Below are positions 7,896-14,444 of a DNA stretch of 20,239 nt, in pieces. The position numbers and the translations under genes are program-made. The stretch comes from an uncultured Prevotella sp. (GTDB taxonomy: Bacteria > Bacteroidota > Bacteroidia > Bacteroidales > Bacteroidaceae), in the NCBI GenBank assembly GCA_938028745.1, contig CALIZL010000034.1:1-20239 (forward strand), in the 5' to 3' direction. Positions within the stretch are counted from its first letter, which is position 1, and each line of letters begins with the position of its first letter. The notes beneath the pieces are model-generated. The model made no database searches. It was not told the origin of the DNA and saw only the letters and a list, made by a program, of their open reading frames with translations.

Positions 7896-7940
7896 GCATA
7901 TCACTCCCCTCTCCACTAGGAGAGGGGTTGGGGGTGAGGC
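7895..7940. repeat. REP-like palindrome, copy D
   Basis: GGCATATCACTCCCCTCTCC, loop ACTA, GGAGAGGGGTTGGGGGTGAG then GC. It lies just past the etfB stop on the minus strand. It is the best preserved copy and defines the consensus, with asymmetric GGCATATCA and TTGGGGGTGAGG ends. Confidence 0.88.
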
Positions 7941-7962
7941 TTCTCTTTCACTTTACCTCCCC

Positions 7963-8832
7963 TTAACCGATAATCTTTTCGTCCAACAATTCTTTCATCA
8001 TCGCCTCTATGTCGGCGTCTGCGGCCGTTAGCGTCTTGCTTTCCTTAGCTTGGAACACGATGTTTTGCACGCTCTTCACCTTTGTGGGCGAGCCGCTAAG
8101 TCCGCATTGGGCTGCATCTCCGTCCACATTGGCCACGCTCCATTGGTTGAGCGTGAGATAAGGGCGCAGATCGAACAGTTCGGGATGCGGCTCTTTGCCG
8201 TTGCGTTCCATGGGGCAACGTGCATTTTTGTACTTCATCACCAGCTTAGCGTTGCACGGACGGCATGGGGCTGCACTTCCGTTAACCGTCACCACGCAAG
8301 GTATGGGTGCCTCAACCGTTTCAACGCCGCCGTCGATGTGTCGGCGAATGGTTAGCTTGCCATCCTCAACTTTCAGTATTTCTTCGGCGTATGTAACCTG
8401 GTTAAGGCCCAATTTCTGTGCCACCTGCGGTCCAACCTGTGCCGTATCGCCGTCGATGGCTTGTCGTCCGCCGATAACGATGTCCACATCGCCAATCTTT
8501 TTGATGGCCGTAGCCAAGGCATAGGATGTGGCCAGCGTGTCGGCACCGGCGAAAAGCTTGTCGGTAAGCAACCAACCCGTGTCTGCTCCGCGGTAAAGTC
8601 CTTGTCTGATGATTTCACCTGCACGTGGAGGGCCCATCGTCAGCACGCCAACGGTAGAGCCAGGGTGCTGTTCTTTAAGGCGCAGAGCCTGTTCCAATGC
8701 GTTTAAGTCTTCTGGATTAAAGATTGCGGGCAAGGCTGCGCGGTTCACCGTGCCTTCTGCCGTCATGGCATCTTTGCCCACGTTTCTCGTGTCTGGTACT
8801 TGTTTGGCAAGTACAACGATTTTCAAACTCAT
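7963..8832 (-). CDS. etfB: Electron transfer flavoprotein, beta subunit
   Basis: 289 residues from the ATG at 8832 (MSLKIVVLAKQVPDT). The frame stays open upstream to 8967, but those 45 residues cross the predicted promoter and are not family-like. EtfB pairs with EtfA and binds AMP or a second flavin. The core signature GGRQAIDGDTAQVGPQ is followed by QVTYAEE and RRHIDGGVETVEAPIPCVVTV. The GDTAQVGP form is the one I associate with electron-bifurcating ETFs; the mitochondrial and beta-oxidation type has DDxxQTG at this place. So this ETF may bind NADH and two flavins, which is inference. The acyl-CoA dehydrogenase encoded downstream is its obvious partner. Confidence 0.95.
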   Translation of the reverse strand: MSLKIVVLAKQVPDTRNVGKDAMTAEGTVNRAALPAIFNPEDLNALEQALRLKEQHPGSTVGVLTMGPPRAGEIIRQGLYRGADTGWLLTDKLFAGADTLATSYALATAIKKIGDVDIVIGGRQAIDGDTAQVGPQVAQKLGLNQVTYAEEILKVEDGKLTIRRHIDGGVETVEAPIPCVVTVNGSAAPCRPCNAKLVMKYKNARCPMERNGKEPHPELFDLRPYLTLNQWSVANVDGDAAQCGLSGSPTKVKSVQNIVFQAKESKTLTAADADIEAMMKELLDEKIIG

Positions 8833-8866
8833 AGATTTTATAGTAATATAATGTGATTTCTGCTTG

Positions 8867-8898
8867 TAAAAGTACACTTTTTTTGCTGTATGGCAAAA
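8867..8898 (-). promoter_or_regulatory. Predicted promoter of etfB
   Basis: On the minus strand TTTTG (8898-8894) is followed after exactly 19 bases by TACTTTTA (8874-8867), one base off TAnnTTTG. The transcript would start near 8861 and reach the ATG at 8832 after about 29 bases. This supports the later start over the upstream-extended frame. Confidence 0.6.
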
Positions 8899-9058
8899 GA
8901 AATGGAACGAAAAAAGCGTAAGAGGGGTTGTGTGTGGCAGTTTAACAGGTATCGTTAAGTGCTTCAAACGAGAGCTGTTGCAGGCGTTGGCAGCCAGTGG
9001 AAGCGTGTCGGCACGTGTAATGTTGGTACGTGTCTTACGCGCGCGCGTATATTAATAA

Positions 9059-9121
9059 GGTGTGTTCTATAAATCCCCCTTTACGTGTTATACACGCTGT
9101 AAGGAACTTATAGAACACACC
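9059..9121. repeat. Long palindrome downstream of the FKBP gene
   Basis: GGTGTGTTCTATAA (9059-9072) and TTATAGAACACACC (9108-9121) form a perfect 14-bp stem. Inside it CGTGT/ACACG and CCTTTA/TAAGG can extend the fold. It lies 19 bases past the FKBP stop at 9141 and upstream of the etfB promoter. It could terminate the glyS-FKBP transcript, or be a small miniature-transposon-like element; no T run is present on either side. Confidence 0.7.
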
Positions 9122-9140
9122 CTAAGAAGGTTATGCGGCC

Positions 9141-9764
9141 TTATTTATGCCCTTGGCGAATGATGCTCACCACTTCTACGGTGTAAACTAGCGTAGAGTA
9201 AGCAGGCACAGATACTGTTTTGCTTAGCGAAGGAGCAATGGTTCCGCTCCCTGTTGCCGAGCCAAAGCCCAGTTGGTAAGGCACGTACACGCGCCACTTG
9301 GCACCTACGGGCATGTTTTGCAATGCCGTTTGCAGACCTGGCGCAACCGAACTCACCGCCAGCTTGGCGGCATTGGCCGTGGTGTTGTCGTCACTTCCTA
9401 CATAGGTTTGGTGGAAAACCTTGCCTTTGGGATAGCCAGGCGAGGCTTTAAGTCGACCTTCAAGTATCACGCGCACCGTGTCGTTCTGAAATGCGCGGTC
9501 GCTCCCTTCGCCCGCATTGATTACTTCTGCGGCCACGTTGTCGGTCTTGTTTTTCACCGCCTCCTTGGGGAGCGTAATGCTAGGTATCACCTGCCATTGG
9601 GCGGTATTGGCCTTCGCCACATTATATATACTGTCGAAATAGGCCTCGTTAGCGGCTTGCCAGTTAGGGAAGTCGTCTGCCGCGTTGTCCGTTTCGCTGC
9701 ATGCGGTGAAAGCAAAGGCCATCCATGCGGCCGCGGCCATCAATAAAAAGCTTTTTCTCTTCAT
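9141..9764 (-). CDS. FKBP-type peptidyl-prolyl isomerase lipoprotein
   Basis: 207 residues. A lipoprotein signal peptide ends in FTAC (Cys22), so it is membrane-anchored and faces the periplasm or surface. The C-terminal half resembles an FKBP domain: NDTVRVILEGRL, a PKGKVFHQTY segment where family members have FDSS, PGLQTALQNMPVGAKWRVYV (the most diagnostic stretch), YQLGFG, and VPAYSTLVYTVEVVSI at the end. Between LGFG and VPAYS there is a short serine/threonine-rich insertion, and the FDSS-like motif is altered, so isomerase activity is not certain. It starts two bases after the glycyl-tRNA synthetase stop, so the two are almost certainly cotranscribed and translationally linked. Confidence 0.88.
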   Translation of the reverse strand: MKRKSFLLMAAAAWMAFAFTACSETDNAADDFPNWQAANEAYFDSIYNVAKANTAQWQVIPSITLPKEAVKNKTDNVAAEVINAGEGSDRAFQNDTVRVILEGRLKASPGYPKGKVFHQTYVGSDDNTTANAAKLAVSSVAPGLQTALQNMPVGAKWRVYVPYQLGFGSATGSGTIAPSLSKTVSVPAYSTLVYTVEVVSIIRQGHK

Positions 9765-9766
9765 TG

Positions 9767-11308
9767 TTATTGCAGTTTTTTGAGCAAGGTGGTGATGCTC
9801 ACTTTGTCTTCGATGATGCTGTCTAGTTGGTCTATGTTCACGCGTTCTTGCTGCATGTTGTCGCGGAAACGCAACGTAACGCAGTTGTCGGTCAGCGTGT
9901 CGTGGTCAACCGTTACGCAGTAAGGCGTGCCAATGGCATCTTGTCTGCGATAGCGTTTGCCGATGGTGTCCTTCTCGTCGTAGTGCGTGTTGAACTTGAA
10001 TTTCAGCGCGTTCACAATCTCGCGAGCCTTTTCGGGCAGACCGTCTTTCTTCACCAACGGCAGCACGGCCAACTTAACGGGTGCCAGTGCGGCAGGCAAT
10101 TTCAGTACGGTGCGTGTTTCGCCGTTCTCCAACTTCTCTTCTTCAAAGGCGTGGCACATCACCGAAAGGAACATGCGGTCTACGCCGATACTGGTCTCGA
10201 TAACGTAGGGCGTGTAGCTTTCGTTGGTTTGTGGGTCGAAGTATTTGATGCTCTTGCCCGAGAATTTCTCGTGTTGCGACAGGTCGAAGTTGGTACGCGA
10301 GTGTATGCCTTCCACCTCTTTGAAACCGAAGGGCATGCGGAACTCAATGTCGGATGCGGCGTTGGCATAGTGCGCCAGCTTTTCGTGGTCGTGGAAACGA
10401 TAGTTTTCAGCACCAAATCCCAATGCTTGATGCCATTTCATACGCGTTTCCTTCCACTTGTGGAACCAGTCGAGCTCGGTGCCGGGCGTAACGAAGAACT
10501 GCATTTCCATTTGCTCGAACTCGCGCATGCGGAAGATAAATTGGCGCGCCACAATTTCGTTTCTGAATGCCTTTCCTATCTGCGCGATGCCAAAAGGCAC
10601 TTTCATGCGGCCCGTTTTTTGCACGTTCAGGTAGTTAACAAAGATGCCCTGTGCCGTTTCGGGGCGCAGATAAATCTTGCTGGTGGCATCAGAGAGCGAA
10701 CCCATTTCGGTAGAGAACATCAAGTTGAACTGGCGAACGTCGGTCCAATTCTTTGTTCCGCTGATGGGGTCTACAATCTCCTCGTCCAGGATAATCTGTT
10801 TCAACTCATCCAAGTTAGGTCCTTGCATGGCCTGTGCATAGCGTTCGTGCAGTGCGTCGCGCTTGGCTTGGTGTTCCAAAACGCGCGGATTGGTTTGGCG
10901 GAACATAGCCTCGTCAAAGCTGTCGCCGAACTTCTTGGCAGCCTTAGCCACCTCTTTGTCTATCTTTTCTTCGTATTTGGCAATTTGGTCTTCTATCAGC
11001 ACGTCGGCACGATAGCGTTTTTTAGAGTCGCGGTTGTCGATAAGGGGGTCGTTGAAAGCGTCCACATGTCCGCTAGCTTTCCAGATGGTTGGGTGCATGA
11101 AGATGGCCGAGTCGATGCCCACGATGTTCTCGTGCAGCAGCACCATGCTTTTCCACCAATACTCCTTAATGTTGTTTTTCAGTTCAACGCCGTTTTGTCC
11201 GTAGTCGTAAACGGCTCCCAGCCCATCGTAAATGTCGCTGCTGGGGAACACGAACCCATATTCTTTGCAGTGCGAAACTATTTTCTTGAAAACGTCTTCT
11301 TGTGCCAT
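9767..11308 (-). CDS. glyS: Glycyl-tRNA synthetase (homodimeric, eukaryote/archaea-like type)
   Basis: 513 residues. This class II enzyme charges tRNA-Gly in the cytoplasm. It is the single-chain alpha2 form used in Bacteroidota, not the alpha2beta2 form of E. coli. Visible blocks are IFMHPTIWKASGHV (69-82), LRPETAQGIFVNY (214-226), class II motif 2 FRNEIVARQFIFRMREF (248-264) and motif 3 with GVDRMFLSVM (375-384). The C-terminal ~105 residues are the anticodon-binding domain (LAPVKLAVLPLVKK, YRRQDAIGTPYCVTVD). The ATG at 11308 begins MAQEDVFKKIV. A perfect TAnnTTTG box lies 31 bases upstream. Confidence 0.97.
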   Translation of the reverse strand: MAQEDVFKKIVSHCKEYGFVFPSSDIYDGLGAVYDYGQNGVELKNNIKEYWWKSMVLLHENIVGIDSAIFMHPTIWKASGHVDAFNDPLIDNRDSKKRYRADVLIEDQIAKYEEKIDKEVAKAAKKFGDSFDEAMFRQTNPRVLEHQAKRDALHERYAQAMQGPNLDELKQIILDEEIVDPISGTKNWTDVRQFNLMFSTEMGSLSDATSKIYLRPETAQGIFVNYLNVQKTGRMKVPFGIAQIGKAFRNEIVARQFIFRMREFEQMEMQFFVTPGTELDWFHKWKETRMKWHQALGFGAENYRFHDHEKLAHYANAASDIEFRMPFGFKEVEGIHSRTNFDLSQHEKFSGKSIKYFDPQTNESYTPYVIETSIGVDRMFLSVMCHAFEEEKLENGETRTVLKLPAALAPVKLAVLPLVKKDGLPEKAREIVNALKFKFNTHYDEKDTIGKRYRRQDAIGTPYCVTVDHDTLTDNCVTLRFRDNMQQERVNIDQLDSIIEDKVSITTLLKKLQ

Positions 11309-11338
11309 TGTCTTTTTCTTATTTACTTATTTGTGGCA

Positions 11339-11346
11339 CAAAGTTA
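11339..11346 (-). promoter_or_regulatory. Predicted -7 box for glyS
   Basis: TAACTTTG on the minus strand (11346-11339) matches TAnnTTTG exactly. The best -33 candidate is only TTCG at spacing 21, so the call rests on the -7 box and its position 31 bases before the start codon. Confidence 0.5.
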
Positions 11347-11549
11347 CACATTATTTCTGATAGAAGGCGAACTGGGGCGTTAAAATCAGCGTTTTAGGTG
11401 GGGCTTTCCACCCTTTGCAGGTGTCACAAACGCGTCTTGCCAGATGTTCATGGCCTTAAATTTATTCGGATTGCTGCTGTGGTGGAATAGGTAAGCCGCC
11501 TCTGCACGCTGGGCGAATGGTTGTTTGGCGCTTTTCTTTTTTTGTTCTC
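11347..11549. other. Intergenic region between glyS and the small antitoxin-like gene
   Basis: This is a divergent region. A minor GGTGG/CCACC hairpin lies at 11397-11412. No gene or RNA is recognised between the two promoters. Confidence 0.5.
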
Positions 11550-11580
11550 TTGCGTATCTCAAAGCAAAGGATTATATTTG
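11550..11580 (+). promoter_or_regulatory. Promoter of the small antitoxin-like gene
   Basis: TTG (11550-11552), 20 bases, then TATATTTG (11573-11580), a perfect TAnnTTTG. The transcript would start near 11586, 26 bases before the ATG, leaving room for the GGGGAGGA ribosome site at 11597-11604. Confidence 0.7.
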
Positions 11581-11611
11581 CAAAGTGAACCTATAACGGG
11601 GAGGACAAACG

Positions 11612-11827
11612 ATGGATACGGATAAGACAACGATGAATACCTACTTTTTAGAGATACCCAAGGCGGACATCTCTTTGTTGAAGTCGCTTGTAAAGCGTAT
11701 GGGGTGGACTGTGCATAAAACAACACCACGGCGCACAGCTTACGAACAAGCACTTGACGATAAGGCGCATGGGCGTGTGAATGAGTATGCCAGTGCAGAC
11801 GAGATGTTTACAAAGTTGGGCATTTGA
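11612..11827 (+). CDS. Small antitoxin-like protein, no toxin gene adjacent
   Basis: 71 residues. The segment TYFLEIPKADISLLKSLVKRMGW matches my memory of a family of small Bacteroidota proteins annotated as type II antitoxins (I/P-x-x-D-x-x-x-L-x-x-L-x-K-R-M-G-W). The ending GRVNEYASADEMFTKLGI resembles the toxin-wrapping tail of RelB/ParD-like antitoxins. The start is fixed by a purine-rich GGGGAGGA 7 bases before the ATG and by a strong promoter. No RelE/YafQ-like toxin follows: the next 1.5 kb has no convincing gene. It may be an orphan antitoxin, or a remnant whose toxin was lost. The role as antitoxin is inference. Confidence 0.65.
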   Translation: MDTDKTTMNTYFLEIPKADISLLKSLVKRMGWTVHKTTPRRTAYEQALDDKAHGRVNEYASADEMFTKLGI

Positions 11828-11879
11828 TTGGCATACAGACTTCTGACTGCGAACCAGTTTGAGAAAGACCCCAAGTGAT

Positions 11880-11955
11880 AACTCATCAACTCAAAAACTC
11901 ATCAACTCAAAAACTCGTCAACTCAAAAACTCACAACCTCACCAACTCAAAAACT
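11880..11955. repeat. 16-bp tandem repeat AACTCATCAACTCAAA
   Basis: Three clean 16-bp units start at 11880, 11896 and 11912, followed by a degenerate fourth (AACTCACAACCTCACC...). It is related in sequence to the GTCAACTCG repeats near 3836-3911 and to 12613-12675 (reverse complement). It starts 52 bases past the antitoxin-like gene's stop. Confidence 0.85.
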
Positions 11956-12278
11956 TAAATTGTTATCTTTTATTTTACAATGTCGCTCTAATTTTCGCTC
12001 CGTTCTAGCGAAAATATAGGTTAAAAAGTAGGTAAATGACTACCATTTTTTGCTTTTCACGTCCCACTGTTTGTCCGTTTTTAGGCAAAGAACCTGCATT
12101 TTGCACCATTTTGCCTTTCTAGTTTGGTTGCCAACTCATTATTTTTTGCGCCCAATAACCCACTTTTAGCCCCTCAAAAACCACTTTTTAATGGCTATTT
12201 TGCCCTTTTCAGCTCTGTTTTTCATGGCTCTGCAAGGTTTTATTTATACCATTTCAGTGGATATTTATGCTTTCTGTC
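11956..12278. other. AT-rich non-coding stretch with one clear hairpin
   Basis: No gene is recognised. ATTTTCGCT (11991-11999) and AGCGAAAAT (12007-12015) form a perfect 9-bp stem with a 7-base loop. Bases 12084-12118 contain GCATTTTGC / CCATTTTGCC words that look like decayed relatives of the 22-bp array downstream. Confidence 0.5.
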
Positions 12279-12279
12279 T

Positions 12280-12433
12280 TGCGTTTAGCCGCATTTTGCA
12301 CTGCGTTTAGCACCATTTTACCTTGCGTTTAGCATCAAAACGCATTGCATTTAGCACCAAAACGCACTGCATTTAGCACCAAAATGCACTGCGTTTTGCC
12401 GCAAATTGCACTATATTTAGCAGCAAATAGCCC
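12280..12433. repeat. Seven 22-bp tandem units, each a potential small hairpin
   Basis: Units start at 12280, 12302, 12324, 12346, 12368, 12390 and 12412, with consensus TGCGTTTAGCACCAAAACGC plus AC. In unit 3 TGCGTTT pairs perfectly with AAACGCA across a 7-base loop. In unit 5 TGCATTT pairs perfectly with AAATGCA, so a change in one arm is matched in the other. Units 4 and 6 are partly paired; units 1, 2 and 7 are more degenerate. No reading frame runs through it. It is a noncoding array of unknown role. Confidence 0.85.
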
Positions 12434-13219
12434 GAAATGTGGTACAAATGACGGTTTCTTGGAATAAACATTCATTTTATCGTATTCGCAGACAAACCCC
12501 TTTTTGCCTCAAAACAAACCTTCGCGAGAATCGATTTTTTGCGGCAAGGTGGGCGGTTGGTGCGCAGAAAGGGCACTTATAATGTTAAAATTTACGCTGA
12601 AAAGTTGACATTGCTTTGGGTTGACGGGTTGACATGTTAACAAGAAGACAAGGGGATAAGTGAACGAGTTAATCGTTCGTCTTTCGTGTTTTGACATAAA
12701 TACGTCCATTTTTGACATAAGAACATAAGGAACATAAAAGAACTCGTCTTGACTTTCTCCTCATTATGTGCCACTGGTAAGATGCTTTCAACTTGTAGAG
12801 AATGCGCCGAAAGAACTTCCGTCTGGTTACCTTTTTGAGACATGGCCATGTTTTGACACTGGCAAATGGGTCAGGATTTCGGTTTTATTGTATCTTAGTC
12901 TGGTACTTCGTGTATGCGTGGGGTGTGTATCTTGGTTTTACTGCACAAAGACAACAAACTCCGCTCAATTTATAGAAAGCTTAAAAGACAAGACGACCTC
13001 TGTGGGTATGAATGCCTCAATTGTTTTTGTCCCTGGCGTTTTTGCAGCAACTAAGAAAAGGATGTGGTGCTAAAAGTAGTCTTTCTATCATTCGAAAAGT
13101 AATGGAAGGACAGCAAGAAACATCAAAAAAGTGTAGGCTGATAGTGGCTTTGAACGGTAAAAAGTGTCCAAAATAACTAATTGGCAGCGATAAGATAAGG
13201 CTAATCCAAGTTTTATTTG
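12434..13219. other. Non-coding stretch upstream of the ATPase gene
   Basis: Nothing here looks like a real gene. A GTG-initiated frame at 12768-13073 (101 codons) and a minus-strand frame at 12637-12849 have no recognisable motif, no promoter and no ribosome site. It contains the dispersed word ACATAAGGAACATAA near 12723, also seen near 7790, and repeat-like GTTGACGGGTTGACATGTTA at 12619-12638. A decayed gene cannot be excluded. Confidence 0.5.
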
Positions 13220-13227
13220 TATTTTTG
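13220..13227 (+). promoter_or_regulatory. Predicted -7 box upstream of the ATPase gene
   Basis: TATTTTTG matches TAnnTTTG. No TTG lies at the right distance upstream, so the promoter may be weak or activated. Predicted transcription start is near 13234, at the edge of the palindrome at 13236-13268, giving a leader of about 107 bases. Confidence 0.4.
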
Positions 13228-13235
13228 CATTTGGA

Positions 13236-13268
13236 GTGCGCGCACCATTATAAATTATGGTGTGCATG
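13236..13268. promoter_or_regulatory. Palindrome at the predicted 5' end of the ATPase-operon transcript
   Basis: GTGCGCGCACCAT is followed by TATAAATT and ATGGTGTGCATGC. The CACCAT/ATGGTG arms and outer alternating purine-pyrimidine GCGCGC/GCATGC make an imperfect inverted repeat. CCATTATA recurs at 13245-13252 and 13277-13284. It could be an operator or a leader hairpin. Similar sequences lie at 9036-9063 and 19921-19945. Confidence 0.5.
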
Positions 13269-13340
13269 CTAGTGTGCCATTATACGGCTACGACAAGTAG
13301 GCGTGTGGCCCATCTTTAACAACGCAATCCATTTGTAGTC

Positions 13341-14444
13341 ATGAAAATAAAGAAGCTAACTTTTATCAATCATAAGACAGGTTGGAACATTAAAGATGCC
13401 CAATTTGACAATACTACCCTGCTTGTTGGCGCATCGGGAGTGGGAAAAACCCAGATATTGAGGGCGTTGCAGATGCTTTCCCATATTGCCACAGGTTATT
13501 CCTTTGAAGGTATAGAGTGGGCTATTAGCTTTTCACAAAATGGTAAGGAGTATCAATGGACGGGTGAATTTGGGTTGGCTAGCTACCAAGCCCCTTTGAA
13601 CTTCACAGGAGAAGGAATGTATCCGATTGTCAAAGAGTGTCTAATGGAGGGAGAAACAGTACTTATTCAACGAAGTAAATCCGAATTATGGTATAGAGGA
13701 AAGGAAACTGTTAAGCTAGATTCTTGTACTAGTGCATTGTCCTTGTTGAAAGAGGAAGAGTGTGTAAATTCACCAGCAGAGGCATTTAACCAAGTATATG
13801 AGTTGGACGTTGATGAAATATTACCGGCATTTAACATTGTTTCGAATGAACTTTTGGCCAACGATCAGACTTTAGATTACATTAAAAAAAGACGGCTTAC
13901 TTCGATGGAATCCAACCTCTACTTGCTAAAGAAAAATAAATTGCCTGAGTTCAAATGTGTTAGTGATACCTTCATTAGTATTTTCCCCTTAGTAGAAGAA
14001 ATTGACTTTACACTCATACGCGAAAGCGAGAATGTTATCTATACAAATCTTCATATTAAGGAAAAGGGTGTTCATACGCCTATTTCATATAGCAACATGT
14101 CTTCAGGAATGCGTAAAACGCTATCTCAAATTACAGCATTAGCCTTGGCCAAGGATGGTGACGTGATACTGATAGATGAGTTTGAAAATGGCTTGGGTGT
14201 GAATTGCATCGACCTTTTGGCCGACTTAGTGCGCAACCCTGAAGCTGATGTTCAGATGATTATTACCAGTCATCACCCCTATATCATTAACACCATACCC
14301 ACATCGCAATGGAAAGTGGTGACAAGAAATGGCAGCGATGTGAGCATACACAATGCCAGCGAACTGAATATTGGTACGCATTCGCACCACGATGCCTTTA
14401 TGCAGCTGTTGCAAACAAACGCTTATAAAACAGGGCAACTATGA
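13341..14444 (+). CDS. AAA/ABC-type ATPase of the OLD/RloA/AriA kind
   Basis: 367 residues. It is an SMC/ABC-like ATPase of the AAA_15/AAA_21 group. Walker A GASGVGKT is at 30-37. An ABC-type signature YSNMSSGMRKT is at 250-260. Walker B VILIDEFENG is at 275-284, with Asp279 and Glu280. A switch histidine block ITSHHPYIINTIP spans 308-320. The middle (about 85-240) is family-specific and unrecognised. There is no signal peptide or membrane segment. Proteins of this shape pair with TOPRIM or nuclease partners in anti-phage systems (OLD, PARIS AriA, AbiL, Septu-like), and the next gene fits that. It overlaps that gene by 4 bases (ATGA). The region looks more AT-rich than the topoisomerase gene downstream, consistent with acquisition. 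No Shine-Dalgarno sequence is evident at the ATG. Confidence 0.85.
   Translation: MKIKKLTFINHKTGWNIKDAQFDNTTLLVGASGVGKTQILRALQMLSHIATGYSFEGIEWAISFSQNGKEYQWTGEFGLASYQAPLNFTGEGMYPIVKECLMEGETVLIQRSKSELWYRGKETVKLDSCTSALSLLKEEECVNSPAEAFNQVYELDVDEILPAFNIVSNELLANDQTLDYIKKRRLTSMESNLYLLKKNKLPEFKCVSDTFISIFPLVEEIDFTLIRESENVIYTNLHIKEKGVHTPISYSNMSSGMRKTLSQITALALAKDGDVILIDEFENGLGVNCIDLLADLVRNPEADVQMIITSHHPYIINTIPTSQWKVVTRNGSDVSIHNASELNIGTHSHHDAFMQLLQTNAYKTGQL

Noticed and set aside
8833..8967. N-terminal extension of EtfB by 45 residues
   Set aside because: The extension is not family-like and crosses a well-spaced promoter whose transcript starts after it; the MSLKIV start fits the family.
9827..11383. 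A 518-codon open frame on the plus strand
   Set aside because: It lies antisense to glycyl-tRNA synthetase, whose motifs are unmistakable; the translation has no recognisable domain and is a codon-bias shadow.
12280..12433. CRISPR array
   Set aside because: The 22-bp units are contiguous with no unique spacers, and no cas gene is present.
12637..12849. 70-codon minus-strand frame
   Set aside because: It runs through dispersed repeat words (ACATAAGG) and has no recognisable motif.
12768..13073. 101-codon GTG-initiated frame upstream of the ATPase
   Set aside because: No ribosome site, promoter or recognisable motif; the composition does not look coding. A decayed gene remains possible.
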